Shown here: piece after piece, positions 41,008 through 50,867 of the stretch
How positions within the stretch are numbered: position 1 is the first letter of the stretch
How the letters are laid out: each line of letters begins with the position of its first letter
NCBI GenBank assembly: GCA_014925825.1
Contig: JACGCK010000025.1
Coordinates: 1 to 64,000, forward strand
Length of the DNA stretch: 64,000 nucleotides
Direction of reading: 5' to 3'
Source: Pholiota molesta
Lineage: Eukaryota > Basidiomycota > Agaricomycetes > Agaricales > Strophariaceae
Translations under genes and position numbers: made by a program
Notes under the pieces: generated by a model
Seen by the model: only the letters and a program-made list of their open reading frames with translations
What the model was told of the DNA's origin: nothing
The model's database searches: none

Positions 41008-41690
41008 ATGCCACCCAGAAAAGCTCCCCAACCTACTATTACATTATCTGATGTCCCAGATGGATTTGTACTTGGTACAGCCCCCAACCACAAACAATAT
41101 CTGGTCCCCGACTTTATGCTGCCAGCATTGAAGCATGGTTTTGCAACCCGCAAGCACAAAGATGATCTTGCCATCGCCGGGGCTCAAGGAGGAGTAAGTT
41201 CACATGTCAACCACCGGAGCGGCGCTAAACTAATTGTGTCCCCGGTATTACAATCACAGTGCCTTCAGGCCCAAAGCAAGCCCTTCAATGTAATTGCGGA
41301 GGGATACATACTATTCCCTCCGACCCGGTATGTTACCTTCCGTCTTCATTATTCTGGATGGTCAACTCATTTGAGATTAGCCTTTGAGTGAGCACGAGCT
41401 GCTGAGCGCCCATGCAGAAATTCTTGCGCTACAACAGCAGTATGGAATTTCCTACAAAGATGCCACACACCGGCTATATATGGCACAGGTGGAAAGGTTG
41501 AAAATATCCAATTACGAGTCTTTACGCAGTAAAGTGAGTTCTTTTCACCGAGCAAAAAAAACGTACGTGCTGTCATCCCCATCACTGATGCCATCAATCA
41601 CACAATTCATCACGTGTTATCTTTATCTCCACAGTGCTTTAAATAGCCTGATATTTGCCATCATTGATATGTTACTCAAATAGATTTGAT
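41008..41690 (+). CDS. Resident gene of unknown family, 3' end displaced
   Basis: ATG 41008, MPPRKAPQPTITLSDVPDGF and on. Exon 1 runs to about 41193, followed by an exon from about 41262 (CLQAQSKPFNVIAEGYIL) and one from about 41391 (SEHELLSAHAEILALQQQYG, then ISYKDATHRLYMAQVERLK) to the GTGAGT donor at 41533. After the next acceptor (about 41635) a stop comes almost at once. An exon-like tail, TAYKDVKRIDDELDAILRSL then GE-stop, lies at 44377-44445, beyond a segment ending in a Helitron 3' terminus. This suggests that the last exon was displaced by insertion. The family is known to me only as an uncharacterised protein of mushroom-forming fungi. Confidence 0.5.
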
Positions 41691-42480
41691 CAGATCAACA
41701 TGCATTATATAAGCCTTGTAATTTGCAGCCATCATGGATTGCCTCTATTTGTCTAAGGCTCCATCACACACAGCCCACTTTGATTTGATCAGATCAACTG
41801 CATTATATAACCCATGCAAATTGCAGCCATATTGAAGACTGAAAGAGACTCATAATGTGGACCGGACTTTAGTCCATCATTATTTTAAAATTAGAGAGAT
41901 CAAAGAACAACCAAGTTGAACCAGTCTGGAAAGGTCTTTGCTCATGAAACTTAACAGCATTGAAGTGTCTAAATTTAACTTTCTAACCAGCCCAAGATCT
42001 TAATTTTAGGATGTGTTTTGCCCAAGTTATTAGCAAATGCACTTTTCATCCTCATTTTGGGCACTTGAAAACCGTTTTGGGCGCTTTTCAATGAATAATA
42101 ACAGGGCACTTTCGTAATTTTGCAGTATTATAGTACCTTTATATACACCTTTTTAACAAAAAAATTAATTGTAAATTTGGATAAGAATTGACCTGACTAT
42201 AATTAATTCTATCTGTCCTACTCATTTTGAGTAAGTAAAGGGTTTAAATAAAGACATATAGGTGCTGAATATGCCTACAGGCTTTGATTGTCTTACATTA
42301 TGACGTACAGGGTGTTGGAAAAGGCGTCCTAACGGCATTTTGGTATGCCTGTACGTCATTATTCTGAGACATATCTTGAAATATACCTATTTTAGGGTCT
42401 CAAATCAGATTTAATCATTACTCAGTCAATTCTCGGGCGAAAGTTACGATCTTGGGCTAGTTAGAAAGGTATGATTTAAT
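41691..42480. other. Gene-free repetitive stretch inside the giant element
   Basis: Begins with a direct repeat of about 118 bp (TTGATCAGATCAAC with ATTATATAA and TTGCAGCCAT, at about 41686 and 41785). AT-rich DNA follows, with a small hairpin at 42300-42359 (ATGACGTACAGG / CCTGTACGTCAT). No gene. Confidence 0.45.
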
Positions 42481-42566
42481 ACTACATTTCTGCTTTTTTA
42501 CGATAGAAACCTCCAACTATACATCAAACCACAAGTAAAATGGGAGCAAGCTGTGTCTTATTCTGG

Positions 42567-43584
42567 TAGTGCTTGGAAGTCCGGTCTCAAGACTGGAAAA
42601 AAACTCAAAGACCGGTTCAGACTGGTAATAGTTAGGTAGAATACTTTTGTAGTATGTAGTGCTTCAAAAAATATGAAAATCGGTGGAGAATTGAGTGAAA
42701 AACAATTAAAATACTAGCTAATGCAGTGGTTGAGCGCATTTTGTGATATCTCAGTCAATTCTTTACCATATATTATGATTCTATGCTTGTTAAAAGGGTA
42801 ATTTTAATATCTAACTGTATCCCAATTTGCGAAAGGGCGATGTCTATACTGAACGAAGCATAGGCAAAAGTGTCTTTGAAGTAGTCAAAAAGAGTAGAAA
42901 ACATCGATATTGCTATAGCTCAACCAAATGTTTTCAAATATTAAGGTTTAAATTGCATCCTGTAGATCTATATGTCCTCTATCTATGTTTAAGTTTGCGA
43001 GAGGTACGACCCATTAACGTTTGCACTGCGGCTAAAAGCGTTTTTAGACACCCAAAGTAATTACTCAAACGAAACTATTAATAACTTTGTCAATCTCATG
43101 CTAAAAATATGATTTGGACATCGTTCGAGAGGAATTTTAATGTTTTACTAGCCTACAAATTTTCACGGCCAAAGACTGCTTGGGTCCGGTCCAGACTGGT
43201 TTTTGATTGGTCCATCTGTTTTTTCAAACCTGTTGGACCGTGGACCGGACCGCGGTCTTGGTCTTTTCCGGTCCATCAATTTTCCTGTCATTTCCGGTTC
43301 AGTTCCAGTCCAGTCTCGGTTTTTTTCCAGTCTTGAGACCGGACTTCCAAGCACTACCAGAATAAGACACAGCTTGCTCCCATTTTACTTGTGGTTTGAT
43401 GTATAGTTGGAGGTTTCTATCGTAAAAAAGCAGAAATGTAGTTGAACCGATTGAGACCGCAAAAAACCGGTTCAAGTCGGTCCAGTCCAGTTTTTTGCGG
43501 TTTCGAAAACTGAAAGACCGGTCTCGGTCTCGATCTTGCCAAATATGGGCAAAAAACCGGACTGGACCAGACTTTCAAGCACTA
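42567..43584 (+). mobile_element. hAT-like non-autonomous element, copy C, internally rearranged
   Basis: 1018 bp, with 8-bp duplication TATTCTGG (42559-42566 and 43585-43592) and the same termini as copies A and B. Inside, the body is inverted. At its right, 43319-43442 is an exact-looking reverse complement of 42481-42604, i.e. of the element's first 38 bases plus 86 bases of DNA outside its left end. The true right end follows at 43443-43584. Confidence 0.85.
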
Positions 43585-43789
43585 TATTCTGGGTATTCAA
43601 CCAATACATGTGTGCTCGGCAGAAATGCTAAATATAGTGTGTACATGATTTCAATGATCCTATCATTGATTTAGTGATATGGCATAGGTTTGTAAGCAGT
43701 GCATTTACGTTGCTGATGTAATAGGTTTCTTTTGGGATTGATTAATCAATCTGATGGGCTGATAATTATCTTCCTTCCTCTCCACCAGT

Positions 43790-44078
43790 ATAATACCATT
43801 CAAATGGTTCAAGGTCAAACATATGCAACTTGACAGAATCTCTTTCCACATTCTGTATGTGTATAACCATTATCCTCCTTTGCGTCTCGGCTATCCTGGT
43901 GACTTGTACATCCAATGTACATCCAAGGATCTTCTTCTTCATTATGGTACAAAGTCAACCAGGAACATCCTTTGTGGAATAATGAATCATTTGGTTGGGT
44001 TAGGGTACCAGGTGATTTAGGATTGGATTATCATATCCATATCAAGCACCCTTTGTGTCATTTCCACTTGGTGGCTTA
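43790..44078 (+). other. Possible captured gene fragment
   Basis: An open frame codes NHYPPLRLGYPGDLYIQ and, after a frame change, WVRVPGDLGLDYHIHIKHPL, more protein-like than the surrounding AT-rich DNA. It lies directly before the Helitron 3' end at 44079-44377 and in the same orientation, so it could be a fragment carried by that Helitron. Origin unknown. Confidence 0.3.
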
Positions 44079-44377
44079 ATGTAAGAAAGAAAAAACTATT
44101 GATCTTCTATCAGATACCAAATGGCTTAAAGATTCAGATGGTAAGCATATGGCATATTGTATATACAGAAAGTAAAATCTGAATAAAATAATAATATAAT
44201 TACAATTTATGTATTTTAGGTTGTATTAGTAGGTCAAGCAATATTTATATATTTTAGTAATTGTATTAATAGGCTATGCTTCGCATGGCAATACAAGTCT
44301 TTACATACAAAACTGTTAAGTTTAATTTGTGTAAAGACTCGTATTGCCATGCAAAGCAATGGCCCGCAACACAAGTA
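44079..44377 (+). mobile_element. Helitron 3' terminal fragment, plus-strand copy
   Basis: About 300 bp matching the last codons (KKEKTIDLLSDTKWLK to CIYRK-stop) and 3' end of the minus-strand Helitron at 46997-47300, but in the opposite direction. It includes the long terminal hairpin (ATTGCTTCGCATGGCAATAC type). Similarity to the other copy stops at GCAACACAAGTA (44377), which defines the 3' terminus. Confidence 0.8.
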
Positions 44378-44445
44378 CTGCTTACAAAGATGTTAAACGT
44401 ATTGATGATGAACTGGATGCAATCTTGAGGAGCTTGGGAGAGTGA

Positions 44446-44708
44446 TGATTCGGTATGGGGACGGTACTGGCGTTACATAGCTGTACGTACTTAATATAAT
44501 ACAACATATTTATTCAGTCGAACACAATTAAGAGAAGGATAGCAGTATAATAGCACTAGGAGACATTTCATATTACAAATGGCGGATGACCGGTTCTCAC
44601 ATTCATGCTCCCACCACCGGTGACAAGATTACCACCGGTGACAAGACCACCACCGGTGACCACCCAGAAGTATGAGCCACTCACTGGGACGTGTGCGCCT
44701 CCAATCCA
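44446..44708. other. Right inner region of the giant element
   Basis: Between the displaced exon tail and the right terminal repeat. Three successive CACCGGTGACAAG / CACCGGTGACC units lie at 44615-44662, the same palindrome that marks the left inner region. Confidence 0.5.
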
Positions 44709-46366
44709 ATCCCACCGCTAGATGAGCACTGGGGCCCACAATATATTCGCGGGCCCGCCCATCCGCTGTACATCCCTGGTCCCACAAAATATTCGGGGGG
44801 TCCCCCGCCCGCCCGCCGTACATCCCTGGTCCCCCCACCACCGGGGCCCACCCAAGGCCCACCATATATCCCCGGCGCCTCGCCGCTACATCAGCACCGG
44901 GGCCCACCATATCCCCGGTTCCCCTGCCCGCCCGCCGTACATCTGGTCCCCCCCAGCACTGGGGCCCACCATATATCCCCGGGGCCCCGCTGCCAGATCA
45001 GCACTGGTGCCCACCATGTATTCCGTCCCCCCCCCACTAGCTCAGCACCGGGGCCCACAATATATCCCCAGTGCCCCGCCCCTAGATCAGAACCGGGGCT
45101 CACCATATATCCCTGGTTCCCCAGCCCACCCACCGGTAGTGCTTGGAAGTCCGGTCTTAGGACCGGAAAAAGACCGAGACTGGACCGGACCTGAACCGGA
45201 AAAGACCGGAATATTGATGGACCGGAAAAGACCGAGACCGCGGTCCGGTCCATGGTCCAACAGGATTTGAAAAATAGATGGACCGATCAAAGACCGGTTT
45301 GGACCGGTCTCAACCGGTCTTTAGCTTTGAAATTTTGTAGACTTATAAAACGTCAAAAGTTCTTTTAAATGATGTATAAATCGTATTTTTAGCTCGAGAA
45401 TTGGCAAAGTTATTAATACTTTTGTTTAACTAATTACTTTGAGCGCTTAAAAACGCTTTTACCCACAGTTCAAACGTTAAGTGCGCGTACCTTTTGCAAA
45501 CTTGCACATAAATAGAAGACATATAGATCTATAAGATGCAATTTAAACCTTAATATTTAAAAAGCATTTGATTGAGCTATAGTAATATTTATGTTTTCTA
45601 CTCTTTTTGACTACTTCAAAGACGCTTTTGCCTATGCTTCATTCAATATAGACATCGCCCTTTCGTAAACTAGGTTAAAGTTAGATATTAGAATTACCTC
45701 TCTAACAAGCATACAGCCATAATATTCGGTTGAGAACTGACCGAGATATCACAAAATGCGCTGTACCACTGCATTTGCTAGTATTTTAGTTGTTTCTCAG
45801 TCATTTCTCCACCGATTTTCGTATTCTTTGAGATACTACATACTAGATACAGTATACTACCCAGTTGCTACCAGTCTGGACCGGTCTTTAACCGGTTGAG
45901 ACCGGTTTGGACCGTAACCGGTCTGAACCGGTCTTTGGACTGCTCAAGACCGCAGTGGACCGGTCTTATGCGGTCCAGTCCGGTTTTTTGAGCATTTTAA
46001 AAATAGATGGACCGGTCTCGGTCTCGGTCCAAGCCCTTGGAGGGTAAAAGACCGGACCGGACCGGACTTTCAAGCACTACCCACCGGACATTCCTGGTCC
46101 CCCCCCAGCACTGGTGCCCACCGTACATTCCCCCCCCCCCTTACAGCTGCACCGGGGGCACCCACTGTACCCTCCGGTCCCCCCCCCCCCCCCCCGCCTA
46201 TGGATGGCTCTCCAGCCAATCAACACCTCCGTATCAGTACATAAGCACCGTCCTTGTACAGAATGCAAGCTCACCGACTCACCGAATTCGGTGGCTCCAT
46301 ATGCTATGGCACACTGTACGTTGTCAGTGATCCATATCATATGGTGTTGACGTATGTCCCTACCTG
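44709..46366 (-). repeat. Right terminal inverted repeat, split by a nested element
   Basis: 44709-45136 plus 46080-46366 is the reverse complement of the left repeat 24116-24772, with a few indels, including one extra ~50-bp unit near 45000. Copy B of the hAT-like family sits in it. Confidence 0.8.
45137..46079 (+). mobile_element. hAT-like non-autonomous element, copy B
   Basis: 943 bp, flanked by the 8-bp duplication CCCACCGG (45129-45136 and 46080-46087). The left terminal repeat of the giant element shows the empty site at about 24386-24405, in inverse orientation. This confirms both the element ends and the target duplication. Confidence 0.92.
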
Positions 46367-46996
46367 ATTCGTTCTCGCCTTGCAGACCTCGGACAGCCAA
46401 GATCTTCTTGGATTCGAGCTCGTCTCATCCGTCCGGTTCTTTCGAGCCCAAGATTGTTGAATTCCAAGCACAGAAAGGTTCCGAAATCTCTGCATGTCCT
46501 CATGCTCCTCTGTTCTTGTTCTAAGAACAGACATGCATCTGTTTCTCCCCAGCCGTTCCATGGATTGCCAAGCGGTTTTTTGCGGCTTGTGGGCCTTGGC
46601 AAGTTGATATCGAATGCGCCTTCAATCGCCCCGAACGTTCCACATTTGAGTGAGAAGCGAATGATGAGACATTTCGATGTCTTGAGACGAAATCAATTCG
46701 TTCTCGCCTCCCAGACCTCGGATATTTAAGCTCTTTTCGGATTCGAGCTCAGCTCATTCGTCCGGTTCTGGCGAGCCCAGAATCATCGAATTCGGAGCAT
46801 ACAACATCTCCAAAATCTCCGATGTCCTCCTGCCCTTCTGTTCCTACTTTGAGGACAGAGATTCATCCGCCTCTCCTCAACAAGTCCACGGATCGTCAAG
46901 CGGTTTTTTGCGCTCCGTCGCGCCTGTCCAGGCGTTTCCAATGAGCCCCTGTGCGTGTCTAACAAGTGATTTCCAAGCGAGATATGGCCTTTGAGA
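46367..46996 (+). repeat. ~340-bp tandem repeat array, right part
   Basis: 46367-46544 completes repeat unit 2 that was cut at 24115 (the two parts add up to about 330 to 340 bases). Unit 3 starts at 46545 and a partial unit 4 at 46873. The array ends where the Helitron begins. Confidence 0.8.
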
Positions 46997-47026
46997 TACT
47001 TGTGTTGCGGGCCATTGCTTCGCATG

Positions 47027-47105
47027 GCAATACGAGTCTTTACACAAATTAAACTTAACAGTTGTAATAAATGTAAAGACTGTATTGCCATGTGAAGCAA
47101 TGGCC
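47027..47105 (-). repeat. Helitron 3' terminal hairpin
   Basis: Arms CCATTGCTTCGCATGGCAAT and on (from 47031) and TGTAAAGACTGTATTGCCAT to about 47105 pair over about 30 bases. The same hairpin is at 44273-44362. It is much longer than the ~16 to 20 bp hairpin of classical Helitron 3' ends. Confidence 0.75.
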
Positions 47106-47186
47106 TATTAACACAATTACTAAAATACATGACCTACTCATACAACTACTAAAATACATAAATTGTAACTATATTTTATTCAGTTT

Positions 47187-50100
47187 TTATTTTCTGTATA
47201 TGCAATATGCCATATGCTTGTCATCTGAATTTTTAAGCCATTTGGTATCTGATAGAAGATCAATGGTTTTCTCTTTCTTACATTTGCCTTCATTAAGTAA
47301 ACCATCATGAAACCAAACTGTACCTGATTTATCAATAAATCTTGATTGAAAGTGTCCTCCTCCACCATATATTATCCCGCATAGATACCGATAGTTTGGT
47401 TGTCCATTATGATTTAAAATTATTTCTACATCAGGTTCAATATCATTGTCATCCAGAATTTCACATACAATTATATCAGGTATATAATCAGTTATCCATG
47501 TTTGTCTATAGTATCCCTGCTCATTATTAAGTATACAATTTTGACATTCTTTGGTAGTTATATGATCAATTTTCCATCGAATGAAATTTGATATCAATCG
47601 CCTTGGTGATCCGGTGTGGGCATCATCTATTTTCAGAATAGGTATTTTATAATCAATTTTTCTACTAAGCAGGTTATGACTGTCATTACAGTTATTACAC
47701 GTTTCACAAATGTGGGCAAAGTATTTAGTACCTAATAATTTATTAAATAGTTGATCAATAAAAATATAATATTCACCTTGTTGAAAGATATCTGGATATT
47801 TATTATGCAATACACTTCTTATATTATCACGGGCCATTTCAAAGCTATTAAGTTTACTGTCTTTCAAGTCTGTAAAATTGGAACATACAACAGTCATCAA
47901 ATCGTGATATTCCTGAAAGGACACAGTCCAGTAATCTGAGTTTTCGTACCATATATTATATAATATGGTAAATAATGCATCATATCCACAACTAAAATTA
48001 TTGGCATCCCATTGTAGTCCCAATGGTTGCTCTTCATCTATAGTTATAGTAGTACGCAATCGTTTCTCCTTATGATTATATTTATTATTATCATTTTGAT
48101 TCATATTCTCTAGCATATCAGCCTTTCTAGCTTGTTTTTTCTTTTTTGTCTTGTTAATTGTATGAGAATAAATACTCGATTCATTCAATTCCATATTCCA
48201 AGTACCATCATTAGTAGGAGATTTTACTTTGCTTTCATTGGAATTCCATTTAATTGATGGATGCCAGTCAGATGATTGACACGCATTGCCTTTGAATTGT
48301 TGATATGACCTTATTAATGGATTACGGAGTAGTCCTGATATATTTTCAGGCAATTCATTCATATATTTAAGTTTAGTGATATCATTCAACATTTCTAATT
48401 CCCTAAATTCTTGTCTCAGGTAACCTCCTATTCCAGATGTAATTCTTTCAGAAGAAAATCCTTGGAGAATAACTGTGTTTGCTGCATTTGCACTACGCGA
48501 CAAACACGTATAATAAGACTGAGTTGTGTAACAATGTCCTAGATCAACAATATTGATGTCTCTGGTTTTTCCTTGAGAACTATAGTCTGTCATAGCAAAG
48601 TTGGGAAGCACTACAACTTGTTCATGATGTACAGAACGGATACTATCATTTGGTAATAAGCATTGAACGGTCGTTGAAGTACGTGGAATTGGTACTACAT
48701 TTAATGGTAGTCCTGGTATTTGAATATCTTTAGGAGGTTTGTCTAACTTTACAAATAATGTTAATAAGACTTCTTTTCCATGAGGCCCAGTACAACTATC
48801 CCATCCAGCAACAAAACCCTCTTGTCCTTTTGTTATACATAACTCAGTAGCATCATTATGTCTAATCATTATAGGCATACCCAAACATAGAGATAATTTG
48901 CCAGGAATATGATCACTTGTACATGGTGAAGAGTTCCAAAGTGTATCCCTTAAATGGGAAGTTAAAGGTCTATGTGGTTTCTTTTTTGATTTTGAACTAT
49001 GTCTACCCTTTTTGCTATTAGTTGTTTCATGATTATTATCTGTATCAATTGAATAGAAATCAGTTAATGTTTGTTTTGTATCCTGTGCAAATCTAAGACA
49101 TCCTTGTTCATTAATTCTGTCTTTTTGTGCATTCCATGCTGTAATTATTGAAACATGTCTGTATTTCTCTTCATTTATATGTATTGAATTAGATGTTTTA
49201 CCTGCCTTTAGTGTGCGTAAAAATGATATATCCTCCAAAGTACATGCTCCATATCTCATATTCTCTAGTGCTGCCCGCAATTTTGCATCTTCAGGTGTTT
49301 GTGAATGTTGTCTCATATTTTCTTTTAAGATGACAACAGTAGTAACTTGCTGCCATAATAGTTTTCCTATTGTACTTTCTTGTTGACGAGGAGTCATTGC
49401 ATGGTTATTAATAGATGAAACCTCTCCACTATATAAGGTAGCACCTTTTACGGGCGGTAACTGGGCAAAATCACCAGCAAAAATCATATTTTTTCCTCCA
49501 AATGCTTCACCATGTATATTAAAAATCTCTGCTAATCTGGCACTAATTGAATACAATTCATGACAGGCTATCATTGAAACTTCATCTATGAAAATATAGT
49601 CAACACCTGCTAGTTTAGATTTCAATTCATAGATTGTGTCTGATCTATTATTACTCATTCCACCTTCTTTATTATCATTCATTCTTATACCTAATGCTGA
49701 GTGATATGTAGATCCGTTTAACAAGGCAGCAGCTGTTCCAGTAGGAGCTAATACAATAAATCTATGGGATTCATTTTTGCGATGGAACATTTCAATCAAT
49801 GCCTTTATTACCTGGGATTTACCAGTACCTCCCATTCCTCCAAGATACATTTTTAATTGTGGTGGTTTGATACATGCAGCATGGTTTGCAATAATTTTAA
49901 AGGCTCTTGTTTGATCTTTATTTAGACTGAACTCCCTTATAATATCATCACGGATTTTATTGGCTTCATTCTTTTTGGCTTTGAAGTTATGTTTGAAATA
50001 TTCAGCATCTACAATCTTGACCTCATTATGTGCTAGAGTATCTTTATGTGATTTTGTTTCAGCTTCATATGATTGTATACTCTTTTGTTTATTACTTAAT

Positions 50101-50867
50101 ATAGAGGCTCTTTGAGTTTTAATAATTGCTTTCCAACCTGCTGGTGTCAGACGTTCCTCTGGTGACACTTTGTTTGCTATTGATGAGACTATAGTTGATG
50201 AGCAAGGTCTAGTCCATCCAGAATTATTTAGAATATCGTCAATTTCCAACATTATCTTTGCACGATTTTTAGCTTTACGACCTGGCATTGCATAGTCCAA
50301 AACTTTCTCTGGGTTCACAGTGTAATTATTTTCAATATCATAGTCATCAACATCGGTATCATCTTCAGAATCAGACATAGAATCATTTGCAGCTGCACGT
50401 TTTTTTCTATTCATTTCACCATGAAAATCATCCCTGGCATCTAGACACTCATATTTCAAGTTAAAGTTATTAATCAATTCTCTGTCTTTGGATGTAAAGG
50501 TATATGAATTAAATGCATCATCCCAGCTTTCATTATCTTGTTTAAGATCTGATCCACTATGCCATGGTTTGAATAAAGTAAGCATTGTCATACAATACTT
50601 TTCTCTATCACCAAGGTTTGGACGTGGCAATGCACCTCCTACAAAATTTGGCACAACAGAATGTAAACGGTTTTCATCACATACAACTTCATGTGTCAAA
50701 TACAAAGGATGATTTGATTGAAACGCTTGATATTTTGTATTAGGAGGCTCGGTTATTTCACAGTCTTCCTTTTTAATACTATCTGTATTTGTTATAGTAT
50801 TGACATATGCTTTAAACTGTTCAATCCTTTTTTTGAACGCCGTTTCTTGAGATGAGTCTGAATCCAT
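47187..50867 (-). pseudogene. Helitron Pif1-like helicase part with C-terminal ubiquitin-peptidase-like domain
   Basis: 1226-codon frame. The N-terminal part (VVPNFVGGALPRPNLGDREK, TLFKPWHSGSDLK, NLKYECLDARDDF) is the usual linker of Helitron proteins. The Pif1-type helicase follows: Walker A GGMGGTGKSQ near residue 341, IVLAPTGTAAALLNG, IFIDEVSMI and FAGDFAQLPPVKG. Later motifs include NFAMTDYSSQGKT. From about residue 950 comes a domain with NNFSCGYDALFTIL (Cys about 960) and GGGGHFQSRFIDKSGTVWFH (His about 1172), which resembles the Cys and His boxes of ubiquitin-specific proteases. The frame itself is intact to TAA 47187. It is severed from the Rep part by a slip in a run of seven A residues (plus-strand T run about 50828-50834). 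Confidence 0.85.

Larger units (their letters stand above)
24116..46366. mobile_element. 22.25-kb KDZ-transposase element with long terminal inverted repeats and resident genes
   Basis: Bounded by a 7 to 8 bp duplication (ATTCGTTC at 24108 and 46367) and by inverted repeats: left 24116-24772, right 44709-46366 less a nested insertion. Outer ends match imperfectly, then CAACACCATA and on is strong. Contents: KDZ transposase gene (26291-34171, minus), a gene of unknown family (34378-36824, plus), a Zn-cluster gene (36994-40757, minus) and another unknown family (41008-41690, plus). Nested inside are four hAT-like elements and a Helitron 3' end. The insertion split one unit of a 340-bp tandem repeat and both halves are still recognisable. 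The transposase and at least two resident genes carry stops or a frameshift, so this copy should not move by itself. Confidence 0.82.

Noticed and set aside
42567..43356. Shorter version of hAT copy C ending at 43356
   Set aside because: The bases after 43356 are the inverse of the left flank, not a target duplication. The true duplication TATTCTGG is found at 43585-43592.
44691..45194. Pro-rich frames in the right terminal repeat
   Set aside because: Inverted copy of the same non-coding repeat, interrupted by a transposon insertion.
24116..46366. Starship-type giant element
   Set aside because: Starships carry a tyrosine-recombinase captain at one end and lack long inverted repeats. Here the mobilising enzyme is a KDZ transposase and the ends are inverted repeats.
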